The position numbers and the translations under genes were made by a program. The notes below the pieces were generated by a model. That model was not told the DNA's origin. It did not search any database and saw nothing but the letters and a program-made list of their open reading frames with translations. A DNA stretch of 43,811 bases from Lachnospiraceae bacterium (GTDB lineage: Bacteria; Bacillota; Clostridia; Lachnospirales; Lachnospiraceae), in assembly GCA_021199655.1 (NCBI GenBank), contig JAJQHQ010000085.1:1-43811 (forward strand), written 5' to 3'. This document shows, one piece after another, positions 1 through 7,637 of the stretch; the stretch's first letter is position 1; the number at the start of each line of letters is the position of its first letter.

Positions 1-10
1 CGGATATGGA

Positions 11-511
11 CTACTTTAATTTAGTGAAAGGGGTACAGTATGAACAATAATCTTTTGCTTCTGCGTAGGCTTTCAGCCACTCGCCGCAGGCAAGACCTTC
101 TGTATTGAAGTTGGAGCCTACCCATGCTGCATACTTGTCAGAATCGTCAATCGTACGGTCAATTACGATAACCGGGATGCCAGCTTCTTCGCACTCGGTC
201 AGGACCTCGTCCCATCCGGTGGATACGATCGGGTCGATGATGATATAATCAACATCCTGCTCGATAAAGTTACGAACCGCCTCAAGCTGTGTAGCGGAAT
301 CGTTGTCGCAGTCTACAAACTGAAGATCGTAGCCGTTCTCTTCCGTGAATACGTCCTGGCAGGACTGTGTAGAAGCGGTACGCCAGTCAGACTCATGTCC
401 AACCTGTGCAAAACCGATGGTGATCAGATCCTCATCAGCGCTTACGCCGATTGCAGACATCATGCTGACAGCCAGTGTCATAGCAGTTAAAACCGCAAGT
501 TTCTTTCTCAT
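11..511 (-). CDS. Sugar ABC transporter substrate-binding protein, 3'-truncated
   Basis: N-terminal half (166 codons) of a periplasmic-type sugar-binding protein of the YtfQ/RbsB kind, which would deliver a sugar to an ABC importer at the outer face of the membrane. A signal peptide (MRKKLAVLTAMTLAVSMMSA) is followed by the first lobe: VGHESDWRTA, VDYIIIDPIVSTGWDEVL, AGIPVIVIDRT and AAWVGSNF all have close counterparts in the complete paralogue at 2223-3278. Start chosen at 511 because GAGGAA lies just upstream; an in-frame upstream ATG would add 20 residues without a ribosome site. Similarity stops after AYAEAK (about position 50) and the frame then runs into 12 unrelated codons, so half the protein is missing. 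Either an element inserted here or the contig end is chimeric. The permease and ATPase genes expected downstream are not in the window. Confidence 0.8.
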   Translation of the reverse strand: MRKKLAVLTAMTLAVSMMSAIGVSADEDLITIGFAQVGHESDWRTASTQSCQDVFTEENGYDLQFVDCDNDSATQLEAVRNFIEQDVDYIIIDPIVSTGWDEVLTECEEAGIPVIVIDRTIDDSDKYAAWVGSNFNTEGLACGEWLKAYAEAKDYCSYCTPFTKLK

Positions 512-560
512 GATAAAATTCCTCGCTTTCTTAATATGATGGACATTTGCTACTGCATAT

Positions 561-589
561 AATTTAAACAAATATCAAAGGAAAGTCAA
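561..589 (-). promoter_or_regulatory. Probable promoter of the truncated sugar-binding gene
   Basis: On the minus strand TTGACT (-35, 584-589) and TAAATT (-10, 561-566) are separated by exactly 17 bp, leaving a leader of about 45 nt before the start at 511. Seen directly; activity is inferred. Confidence 0.5.
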
Positions 590-817
590 CCGTTTTTTAT
601 TCTTTTTCAACAGTTTCAGCTTTTCTCACAATACAAATTTATTCGATTATATTATGAAATCAATACAAATTTTATCCTTTTTCCCGTATCCGTTCCAAAA
701 AAGAAGATTATTTTGAGATTTTCCTCTGATTAAGTTTGTTTTCTTTCGATATCCCGGTACCCCAGCTGGATTAAAAAGACATTTTTTTTATTGTAATTAT
801 TTCTAAGACAGGACCAG

Positions 818-831
818 TAAAAGCGTTTCCA
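818..831. promoter_or_regulatory. Candidate cre-like catabolite operator
   Basis: TAAAAGCGTTTCCA matches the CcpA/LacI-family cre consensus at all fixed positions but two. It sits between the divergent promoters of a sugar-binding gene and its likely regulator, where catabolite control would be expected. One weak match only. Confidence 0.25.
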
Positions 832-863
832 TCTGAGAAATGGGTAAATTTTTCCTCCGGCCA

Positions 864-897
864 TTGACATTTTGGCAATCTTCTGCCTAAATATAAT
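864..897 (+). promoter_or_regulatory. Probable promoter of the GntR/LacI-type regulator
   Basis: TTGACA at 864-869 is followed after 18 bp by TAAATA (888-893), overlapping TATAAT at 892-897. The TATAAT itself would have a 22-bp spacer, so the overlapping hexamer is the better -10. The leader to the TTG start at 1001 is about 100 nt. Confidence 0.4.
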
Positions 898-1000
898 GAA
901 CGAAACGATTTGTTACCCAAAACATTTCAAATTTCAGACACAGCAGAACCCGGATGGGCGAAGCAAACGGGAATCATCTGAAGAAACGGAGGATACGGCC

Positions 1001-2101
1001 TTGGCTCTTAAATATATACAGCTGACAGAATCCCTGCGCCGGGAAATCATCCGCCGGGGACCGCTCGGAGAACAGAAGCTCCCGACCGAAGCAGATCTTA
1101 TGCGCGCCTACGGCGTCAGCCGCCAGACCGTGCGGCAGGCTCTTTCCGTCCTGCAAAACGAAGGCATGATCGTAAAGCGGCAGGGCAGCGGCACTTATAT
1201 CGCTCCCGGCCTGTTTCCGAGCGCTTTTTCGTCCCATGATATCGCGATACTCCTGCCGGATACCGCCGGGTATCGTTCCCCCTATGAGATTGGGGACGTG
1301 CAGACTCTTCTGAATGAGGCCGGATATTCCGCTTCTATATACAGTACGGAAAACCGCGCTGCTTTAGAGCGTGAACTCCTGCTGCGTTTTCTGGATAAAC
1401 CCGTCCGCGGGCTGCTGGTGCGCAGTGTCCGTACCGGCTTTCCGAACCCGAACCTTTCTCTTTATCAGGAGCTGGCCGCAAGGGGTACGGCAATCGTATC
1501 TGTGGGAGAGTCCCGGCCGGATCTGTCCGACAGCCCAGCCCTTTGGGTCACTTCCGATGACTTCGGCGGCGGCGCCCTGCTTGCGGATCATCTGCTTTCT
1601 CTTGGGCATAAAAAAATTGCCGGGATCTTTCGTCTCGACAATCAAAGCGGAGCCGACCGCTATGCCGGCGTACTGCACGCACTCTGCGAAAACGGTCTTG
1701 GCTTTGACGACCGTAATTTTCTGTGGTACGACCCGCTTCATGTGCGGATGCCCGAGTCCAAAGTGCTGCTCTCCTTTATCCGGACACAGCTTACCGGCTG
1801 CACAGCGGTCATCTGTCAGGATGAGAGCATCGCGGCGGCGCTGATCCAGGAATTGCAGCGCCTTGGCATACCGGTTCCGCAGCGTATCTCTGTCGCTGCT
1901 TTTGCTTCCGGCACAGAAGCTTCCCGGCAGGCGCGCATCACCTGTGCCGTCCATCCAAACAGAAAGCCCTGGCTCCTCGCAGCCGATCTTCTGCTGGCAA
2001 AAATTGCGGGAAAACCTGTCTCCTCCGTGTCCTTTCCGTGGGCACTGCAGACCGGAGATACCACAGAAGCCGTAAGCGAGATTCCGCTCCCGGTACGATG
2101 A
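1001..2101 (+). CDS. GntR-type HTH / LacI-type effector domain transcriptional regulator (AraR-like)
   Basis: 366-residue sugar-responsive repressor. Residues 1-70 form a GntR winged helix (LPTEADLMRAYGVSRQTVRQ, then QGSGTYIAP). The remainder is a periplasmic-binding-protein-like effector domain of the LacI/GalR type (VTSDDFGGGALLADHLLSLG and GHKKIAGIFR are typical). This GntR-DNA-binding plus LacI-effector arrangement is that of AraR of Bacillus. Start set at TTG 1001 because GGAGG lies 8 nt upstream and the GntR domain begins at once; upstream codons cross the promoter. It stands between two sugar-binding protein genes transcribed the other way, so it probably controls them and itself. The sugar is unknown. 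Confidence 0.85.
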   Translation: MALKYIQLTESLRREIIRRGPLGEQKLPTEADLMRAYGVSRQTVRQALSVLQNEGMIVKRQGSGTYIAPGLFPSAFSSHDIAILLPDTAGYRSPYEIGDVQTLLNEAGYSASIYSTENRAALERELLLRFLDKPVRGLLVRSVRTGFPNPNLSLYQELAARGTAIVSVGESRPDLSDSPALWVTSDDFGGGALLADHLLSLGHKKIAGIFRLDNQSGADRYAGVLHALCENGLGFDDRNFLWYDPLHVRMPESKVLLSFIRTQLTGCTAVICQDESIAAALIQELQRLGIPVPQRISVAAFASGTEASRQARITCAVHPNRKPWLLAADLLLAKIAGKPVSSVSFPWALQTGDTTEAVSEIPLPVR

Positions 2102-2222
2102 TACCGGGTAACGGAATATTCCTTCGCATCGGCATGTGCATCCCCCGGAGGGTTTTGTAACATAGGGAACGAAGTATCCTATATCACAGGAAAGCACGGA
2201 TTACGCAGGAGAACGTCCGCTG

Positions 2223-3278
2223 TCAGTACCCCCGTGACTCGATCAGTTCCCCGGTAAGCATCTCCGGAGTGAACCAGGTCTCTTCCACATATTGTGTTTT
2301 CTCCGGCGTCTCACCAGCCTCTATCTGCTGAATGATTTCCTCAACGCGGGGACCGTGCATGGGATTGCATTCCACATTCAGATTCAGCTTTCCTTCCATG
2401 CAGGCGGTCAGTCCGGCCTCGGTCGCGTCAAAAGAAATCAGGATCACATCCCCATCCGTTCCATATGTGATCCCTGCTTCCTCCAGCGCCTGAATCGCGC
2501 CAAACGCCGAATCATCATTTTCACAGTAGATCACGTCTATATCGCTTGTCTGCTGCAGGATTTCTGACACCTCTTCATATGCTTTTGCCTGCGTAAACTC
2601 TCCCGCTACCTGCGCGATGATCTCCCAGTTCTCATGCGCCTCCACACCGTTCTCCAGGCCGGCGGTTCTGCCAAGCTGTGCGGACGAACCGGCTGTGCCG
2701 GTCACGTGAAGGATCTTAATTTCTTCCTCCGAACGCCCCTGTTCTTCCAGATAAGTCTCCAGCCATTCTACCGCCATCTCGCCCTCTTTCTGAAAATCAG
2801 AGCCCACCCAGGCTGTGTAAAGAGTCTCATCCTCCACATCAACCATCCGGTCTACAACAATGACCGGAATACCCGCATCCTTTGCTTCCTCCAGAACCTC
2901 GTCCCATCCGGTCTCGATCACCGGATCCAGTACAATATAATCCACGCCCTGCAGGATGTAGTTGCGCAGAGTTGTGATCTGGTTCTCCTGCTTTCCCTTG
3001 GCATCCTCAAAATAAAATTCATAGCCGTTTTCCGTGGTAAAGGTCGTGCGCATGGATTCTGAGTTCGCCACACGCCAGTCGGATTCTGCGCCAACCTCTG
3101 AGAAGGCGACTGAAATCAGGCCATCCGAAGCCTCCGTCTCTGTCTGCACCATGGTGCTGCTTCCGCATCCCGAAAGAAGCGTCGGCATCAACAATGTGGC
3201 AAATCCTGCTGCGGTTCGGATTCTGTTTTTGACTCTGTTTTTGATTCTGTTTTTATTCGTGCTTTCGGTTGGAATCAT
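2223..3278 (-). CDS. Sugar ABC transporter substrate-binding lipoprotein (YtfQ-like)
   Basis: 351-residue membrane-anchored sugar-binding protein. A very basic N-terminus made of KNR repeats precedes a hydrophobic stretch and the lipobox LLSGC (Cys38). The two-lobed Peripla_BP_4 domain follows (AESDWRVANSESMRTTF, LDPVIETGWDEVLEE, YCENDDSAFGAIQALEEAG, ISFDATEAGLTACMEGKLN), similar to E. coli YtfQ, a galactofuranose-binding protein. It is complete, unlike its paralogue at 11-511. Ligand specificity cannot be read from sequence. No permease or ATPase gene is adjacent. The gene is convergent with the regulator and lies downstream of the two-component genes with a toxin-antitoxin-like pair between, so the sugar locus may have been interrupted. 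Confidence 0.88.
   Translation of the reverse strand: MIPTESTNKNRIKNRVKNRIRTAAGFATLLMPTLLSGCGSSTMVQTETEASDGLISVAFSEVGAESDWRVANSESMRTTFTTENGYEFYFEDAKGKQENQITTLRNYILQGVDYIVLDPVIETGWDEVLEEAKDAGIPVIVVDRMVDVEDETLYTAWVGSDFQKEGEMAVEWLETYLEEQGRSEEEIKILHVTGTAGSSAQLGRTAGLENGVEAHENWEIIAQVAGEFTQAKAYEEVSEILQQTSDIDVIYCENDDSAFGAIQALEEAGITYGTDGDVILISFDATEAGLTACMEGKLNLNVECNPMHGPRVEEIIQQIEAGETPEKTQYVEETWFTPEMLTGELIESRGY
3219..3254 (-). repeat. Three 12-bp tandem repeats in the sugar-binding gene
   Basis: On the plus strand GATTCTGTTTTT, GACTCTGTTTTT, GATTCTGTTTTT lie in tandem, coding for KNRI-KNRV-KNRI in the signal-peptide n-region. A length change by one unit would alter the positive charge of the signal sequence without breaking the frame. 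Confidence 0.8.
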
Positions 3279-3323
3279 TGAAAAGCTCTCTTTCTTTTAT
3301 CCATCATGTTTTCCACAATTTTC

Positions 3324-3351
3324 ATGGAGTAAACTCAATGAACTACTCCAT
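3324..3351. promoter_or_regulatory. Inverted repeat upstream of the sugar-binding lipoprotein gene
   Basis: ATGGAGTA (3324-3331) and TACTCCAT (3344-3351) form perfect 8-bp arms 12 bp apart, about 45 nt upstream of the start at 3278 and just after the HTH gene. No T-run follows on either strand, so an operator is more likely than a terminator. The binding protein is unknown. Confidence 0.35.
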
Positions 3352-3376
3352 TGTCTAAAGCCAATGGGGATTGCGG

Positions 3377-3859
3377 TCAACCTGTTTCAACCCGTGCAAC
3401 TTTTTGAAAACGGATCTGTAAAGTCAGCCCCATGCATTCGGCCAGCCGTTGAAGAGTCTCCACAGATGGATTGCTCAATCCACGTTCCAGCTTACTGATT
3501 TCCGCCTGATACATCCCAGCGCGCTCTGCCAGCTGTTTCTGCGTCAATCCCGCCTTTTCCCTCTCCACTGTCAGTTCAAAAGCCAACTCCGATATAGGAT
3601 CTGTCAAAGATTTTCCGGTTTCTACACCATCTTCCCATATGGTCTCTGCTTCCAAATCCAAAGAGTCGTTCCACGAAATACCATATCCGCCCACATCTAT
3701 CTGCACGGAACGAAATAAGCTCTGATCCTCCAGCTTTTTCATCTGGGGATATATGGGAAACAATGTCGCTACATTATATTCTTTCACTGTTCCGTCAAAA
3801 AACAAAGCTTCTATGATAAATGGATTTTTTGTTCTGACATTTTTTATCCTGTGCGTCAT
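3377..3859 (-). CDS. DUF2442 domain plus XRE helix-turn-helix protein, antitoxin-like
   Basis: 160-residue protein. The N-terminal part resembles DUF2442 (about residues 10-80: FDGTVKEYNVATLFPIYPQMKKL, GGYGISWNDSLDLEAETIWE). The C-terminal half is a Cro/C1 helix-turn-helix (REKAGLTQKQLAERAGM, QAEISKLERGLSNPSVETLQ). DUF2442 and DUF4160 proteins are commonly encoded side by side, and the fused HTH suggests the antitoxin and autoregulator half of a toxin-antitoxin-like unit. It follows the DUF4160 gene by 16 bp, with GAGGTG before its ATG, so the two are co-transcribed. The toxin-antitoxin role is an inference from family association. Confidence 0.75.
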   Translation of the reverse strand: MTHRIKNVRTKNPFIIEALFFDGTVKEYNVATLFPIYPQMKKLEDQSLFRSVQIDVGGYGISWNDSLDLEAETIWEDGVETGKSLTDPISELAFELTVEREKAGLTQKQLAERAGMYQAEISKLERGLSNPSVETLQRLAECMGLTLQIRFQKVARVETG

Positions 3860-3875
3860 AATACATCACCTCTCG

Positions 3876-4130
3876 TTATTCGATTGGATTAAGATACTCA
3901 AATTGCTGTGTCTCCCACATGGAAAGCAATTCCGTACCATATGTATCAATAAATCTTTTCACTGCTTTCTGTTCTTTGTTTTCGAGATCTCCCTCAAACA
4001 TCGTTCCATCCGGAAGCGAAAACATACCAACACAATCTCCACAAATAGCATGAATATGCGGCGGATTATGTTCTTTTTTTCTTAAGTACATTTTGATAAC
4101 AATTCCATGAAATCTTGAAATCACCGGCAA
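3876..4130 (-). CDS. DUF4160 domain-containing protein, probable partner of the DUF2442-HTH protein
   Basis: 84-residue protein beginning PVISRFHGIVIKMYLRKKEH, then NPPHIHAICGD and FSLPDGTMFEGDLE, which is the full DUF4160 pattern (an initial P-x-I-x-x-F-x-G-I-x-I and a conserved PHIH). Its biochemical activity is not established. Start is TTG at 4130, supported by AAGGAGG 8 nt upstream and by the family start. First gene of a two-gene unit with the DUF2442-HTH gene. The pair separates the two-component genes from the sugar-binding gene and may be a later insertion. Confidence 0.75.
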   Translation of the reverse strand: MPVISRFHGIVIKMYLRKKEHNPPHIHAICGDCVGMFSLPDGTMFEGDLENKEQKAVKRFIDTYGTELLSMWETQQFEYLNPIE

Positions 4131-4238
4131 AATGTTGACCTCCTTCTTTGAGTGCCCTGGCTTGCATGGATATAGTATATATCCTATATTTCATAAAGTC
4201 AATAACATTCGCAGTCAATCTTTTTCCCGGCATCAATT

Positions 4239-5732
4239 TCATATTTCCTGCGGAGGAATGCGCACGGTCACACATGTTCCTTCTCCCGCTCTGCTTTCTA
4301 TCGCCAGCCCATATTCCGTCCCAAACATCAGCTGCAGCCGCTCCTGCACGGTCGACATGCCAAAGCCGACGCTTGTATCGTGATTCAGCATGGCACGCAG
4401 CTGTCCCAGCCGGGCTTCGTCCATGCCCGCTCCGTTATCTTCCACTGTCAGTATGATCACTGCCGCGGACGGATTATTCTGCAGTGCTTCCTCCATCTGT
4501 TCCGGGGTAACTGCCGGATTGCCTCTGGAATCCAGAGCTTCCATCCGTCCCGTCACGTAGATCCGCCCCTGTCCGCGCTTCAGCTTGATCCCATGATAAA
4601 GCGCGTTTTCTACCAGCGGCTGCAGCGTCAGCTTGGGAATCCGGTACGACGCCAGCTCCGGCGCGATGTCGATCTCGTATTCCAGAATGTCCTTGTAACG
4701 TACCTGCTGAATTTCCAGATAGCTGCGCACATGCTGCTCTTCCTCACGCAGTGTGATCACATCCTGCCCATTGCTTAAGGAAGAACGGAAGAAGGAAGAT
4801 AAGCTGGTCACCATCTCCACGGCCTGCTCATTTTTTTCCATCTCGATCAGCCAGACGATCGCGTCAAGGGTATTGTATAAGAAATGCGGATTGATCTGTG
4901 CCTGCAAAAGAGCCAGCTCGGCGCTCCGCAGCCGCACCTGCTCCTGCCGGTTCTGTTCAATCTGCCGGTCCAGACGGCCGACCATGTCCTCAAAGCCGTC
5001 GCTTAAGGTCTGGATCTCGTATTCCTGCGCCTGGATCGGCGTCCGCACGGTCAGATCACCGTCTCCGATAGAGCGCACACGCGCACAGAGGTCGCTGATC
5101 GGCTGTGTAATGGAATGGGCGAAGCGCAGGGAACGCCGCAGCACCACGATCAGAAGAAGTATCGCCGCAGCGACGACCAGTCCGATCTCCATCCACAGAT
5201 TCCTCACCATCCCGGTCTGCAGTGTATCCAGAAGGGAAGCCTCGTGATAAAGATACGTATACATGTACTCCTGGATCAGCTCCGTCAGCACATAAATATT
5301 ATTCTCCAGCTGCGTCTGCCGGTCGTCGTAATTGTCCGTCGCCTCGATCAGGTAAATCTTTTCTTCCAGATTCTCACACAGCTGCAGCACACCGTTGATC
5401 GCTTTGTAGCTCTCCTCCTGCGTCGTCGTCTCCAGCAGTCCCCGCGCCAGCTCCTGCGCGGCTTCCACCTCCTCGATCGGCAGGCCGTCCGAATAATGGC
5501 TGCCAACAACATAATAATACATTTTCAGATCAATGTTCTCTTTGAAATCCTGATTGAATTCTGAAGCAGTCGTGACATTGTGCAGAATGGAGGTGTACTG
5601 ATTGACATAGCTGACCATCACGGCAAACATCACGCACATCATCACCAGTATGGGGATAAAAAAGGCCATAAGGAGCGTGCGCATCCGCTGATTCAATGAT
5701 ACCGGCTTCGCGGCAGAACGTACTCTTTTCAT
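4239..5732 (-). CDS. Sensor histidine kinase, YesM/LytS family
   Basis: 497-residue membrane sensor kinase. Transmembrane segments at about 18-42 and 178-199 enclose a 135-residue extracellular sensor region. A HAMP linker (about 205-255, ITQPISDLCARVRSIGDGDL) follows, then a His_kinase domain with phospho-acceptor His283 in QINPHFLYNTLDAIVWLI and a HATPase domain (LQPLVENALYHGIK, VEDNGAGMDEARL, GFGMSTVQERLQLMFG). It phosphorylates the response regulator encoded 27 bp upstream, with which it forms an operon. Such pairs in Firmicutes usually sit beside sugar ABC transporters and control them, which fits the nearby sugar-binding genes, but the regulon is inferred. Confidence 0.92.
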   Translation of the reverse strand: MKRVRSAAKPVSLNQRMRTLLMAFFIPILVMMCVMFAVMVSYVNQYTSILHNVTTASEFNQDFKENIDLKMYYYVVGSHYSDGLPIEEVEAAQELARGLLETTTQEESYKAINGVLQLCENLEEKIYLIEATDNYDDRQTQLENNIYVLTELIQEYMYTYLYHEASLLDTLQTGMVRNLWMEIGLVVAAAILLLIVVLRRSLRFAHSITQPISDLCARVRSIGDGDLTVRTPIQAQEYEIQTLSDGFEDMVGRLDRQIEQNRQEQVRLRSAELALLQAQINPHFLYNTLDAIVWLIEMEKNEQAVEMVTSLSSFFRSSLSNGQDVITLREEEQHVRSYLEIQQVRYKDILEYEIDIAPELASYRIPKLTLQPLVENALYHGIKLKRGQGRIYVTGRMEALDSRGNPAVTPEQMEEALQNNPSAAVIILTVEDNGAGMDEARLGQLRAMLNHDTSVGFGMSTVQERLQLMFGTEYGLAIESRAGEGTCVTVRIPPQEI

Positions 5733-5759
5733 CCTGTTTTTCTCCCCATATCTGTATTT

Positions 5760-7388
5760 TCAATGTGGCTTCGCGTGTCTTGCCCGGTAATCCCGCGGCG
5801 TACACCCCTGCGTTTTGCGGAATACAAAGCTGAAATAATGCGGATCTTTATATCCCACCTTCGCAGCCACCTCTGCCGAACGCAGTCCGGAATCCCGCAG
5901 AAGCTCTTTCGCGTATTCCATGCGTTTCTGTGTCAGATACTCCACAAAGGTCTGCCGCATTTCCTGGCTGAATACCGCGCTGAAATAGTTCGCACTGACA
6001 TTGACCTGACCGGCGACCTCTTTCAGAGAAATCGTTTCATTCGTAAAATTATGGTCAATATACTCCAGTGCCTGCCGAATCACGGTCTTGCTCTGACTTT
6101 TGGACTCCTTTTCTTTCAGCTCGAACACACAGGCCAGAATGGTCCGGACATAGTCCCGCAGCTCTTCCGCGTCCAGGCTCCTGCCAGTAAGCTGTGCAGC
6201 GGGAAAGTCATCGATGAAGTCTTTCTGATCATACCCCAGCGACTCCAGATATGCGATCGCGGTGAAACGGACATTCAGCATCAGATACTGACAGAACAGC
6301 CGCGATGTAGCCGCTCCGTGCAGACCGCCGATATATTCGTCAGCAAAATTGTCGATTTCTTCCGGTGAACCATTTTCCAGAAAGCCGCGCAGGATTGACT
6401 GATCCAGGCGGGTCATGTCGACATTTTTGAGGCTGCCTTCCTCCTCTGTTTCCATCAGGGCACAGGTATTCTCTTTCGTCAGCACATGACAGTCGCCCAG
6501 CAGATGCCGGTAAGAATAGATCCGGCTCACCTCATCGAAACAGGCCGGAAGCGCAGAAAGCCTTGAAGTCTCCTCCCCGATGGCCACATGCCATTCGACC
6601 TGATTCTCAATCGGCAGGACATGCATCCGGATCGTATCCAGGCATCTGGCTGTCAGTTCCTCCATCTGAGCCAGTCCGGCCTTGATCAGCACCGCATAGG
6701 TCTGGACATTCCAGCGGAACACCAGATATTCCGGATACATCTGGAAGAAGTGGGTCAGCCCCTCATGTGCCTCCTGCTGCGCCTCATTGGCCTCATCATC
6801 GTTGGTCTGCGTATTCCGGACCAGAATGCTGTACATCAGGATGTTATAGCTCTGTGCCTGGATGGCGATGCCCAGCTGCTCCGCTTTTTCATAGATTTCT
6901 CCCACGGAAAGCTGTCCGGTCACAAGTTCTTCAAAAAAACGCCGTCTGGAAAACTGCTCATATTCCTGCACCTCGCTGCGGAACTGTTCCAGATAATTTT
7001 CCTGCTCCCGCTCACTGCTGATCTTCTCGGACACTTCGCTCAGAGTCTTTATCAGCATTGCCTTGGTGATCGGCTTCAGCAGGTACTGCTCCACACCGAT
7101 GCGGATGGCCTGCCTCGCATATTCAAAATCATCATAACCGCTGATAATGATGATCTTTGTATTTGGAAATTCTCTGCTGACCAGATTGCTTAAGGCCAGC
7201 CCGTCCATAAACGGCATTTTGATATCCGTGATCAGCACGTCCGGGCGTGTCTGGCGGATCATGGGAAGAGCTTCTTCCCCGTCGCCCGCGTCGCCTACCA
7301 GCGTATAACCATACTGCTGCCAGGGAATGATGTCGCGCAGTCCCTCGCGGATAATCGTCTCATCTTCTACCAGAAATACTTTCAGCAT
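5760..7388 (-). CDS. Response regulator with AraC-type DNA-binding domain, YesN family
   Basis: 542-residue cytoplasmic transcription factor. The receiver domain (1-125) has acidic residues in FLVEDE, phospho-acceptor Asp55 in DVLITDIKMP, and KPI at the conserved Lys. A long middle region of about 300 residues has no recognised domain. The last 100 residues are two AraC helix-turn-helices (ISLKEVAGQVNVSANYFSAV, SAEVAAKVGYKDPHYFSFVF) with the family end RKTQGCTPRDYR. Start supported by GGAGCGGAGAG before the ATG. It is the first gene of the unit with the histidine kinase and is probably activated by it to drive sugar-uptake genes. Confidence 0.92.
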   Translation of the reverse strand: MLKVFLVEDETIIREGLRDIIPWQQYGYTLVGDAGDGEEALPMIRQTRPDVLITDIKMPFMDGLALSNLVSREFPNTKIIIISGYDDFEYARQAIRIGVEQYLLKPITKAMLIKTLSEVSEKISSEREQENYLEQFRSEVQEYEQFSRRRFFEELVTGQLSVGEIYEKAEQLGIAIQAQSYNILMYSILVRNTQTNDDEANEAQQEAHEGLTHFFQMYPEYLVFRWNVQTYAVLIKAGLAQMEELTARCLDTIRMHVLPIENQVEWHVAIGEETSRLSALPACFDEVSRIYSYRHLLGDCHVLTKENTCALMETEEEGSLKNVDMTRLDQSILRGFLENGSPEEIDNFADEYIGGLHGAATSRLFCQYLMLNVRFTAIAYLESLGYDQKDFIDDFPAAQLTGRSLDAEELRDYVRTILACVFELKEKESKSQSKTVIRQALEYIDHNFTNETISLKEVAGQVNVSANYFSAVFSQEMRQTFVEYLTQKRMEYAKELLRDSGLRSAEVAAKVGYKDPHYFSFVFRKTQGCTPRDYRARHAKPH

Positions 7389-7490
7389 ACTCTCCGCTCC
7401 CCATCCGCAACTGTCCTGAATATAGTTGCCTGCACCATTGCTTTATCTGAAAACCGGCTCTGTACATTCACAGAACCATAATTCAGAACA

Positions 7491-7512
7491 GGCCGGCGAC
7501 ACCGCGCCGGCC
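7491..7512. other. 8-bp GC-rich inverted repeat
   Basis: GGCCGGCG and CGCCGGCC with a 6-nt loop lie in the 249-bp gap between the LTA-synthase-like gene and the response-regulator gene. No T-run follows on either strand. It might help end transcription from the upstream gene, but it is not a standard terminator. Nothing else is seen in this gap. Confidence 0.3.
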
Positions 7513-7637
7513 ATATGCATCCGTATCTTTGTATCTTTCCTTTGCCAACATTCTCCCTGCCAGGCAAAAAACTTCTTATTTCTGTCCCGCCAAATCTTTC
7601 GTCCCTGCTCTGCTCATCACAGAATTCCCTGGCAACT

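Larger units (their letters stand above)
512..1000. other. 489-bp divergent intergenic region with no gene
   Basis: AT-rich spacer between the minus-strand sugar-binding gene and the plus-strand regulator. It holds the minus promoter at 561-589, a cre-like sequence at 818-831 (TAAAAGCGTTTCCA, two mismatches to the TGWNANCGNTNWCA consensus) and the plus promoter near 864-897. An open frame runs through 872-1000 in phase with the regulator, but it crosses the promoter and lacks a ribosome site, so I treat it as non-coding. Confidence 0.5.

Noticed and set aside
892-897. TATAAT as the -10 partner of TTGACA at 864
   Set aside because: The spacer would be 22 bp; the overlapping TAAATA at 18 bp fits better.
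872-1000. In-frame N-terminal extension of the GntR/LacI-type regulator from an ATG at 872
   Set aside because: It overlaps the promoter hexamers, has no ribosome site, and the domain begins right after the TTG at 1001 with GGAGG.
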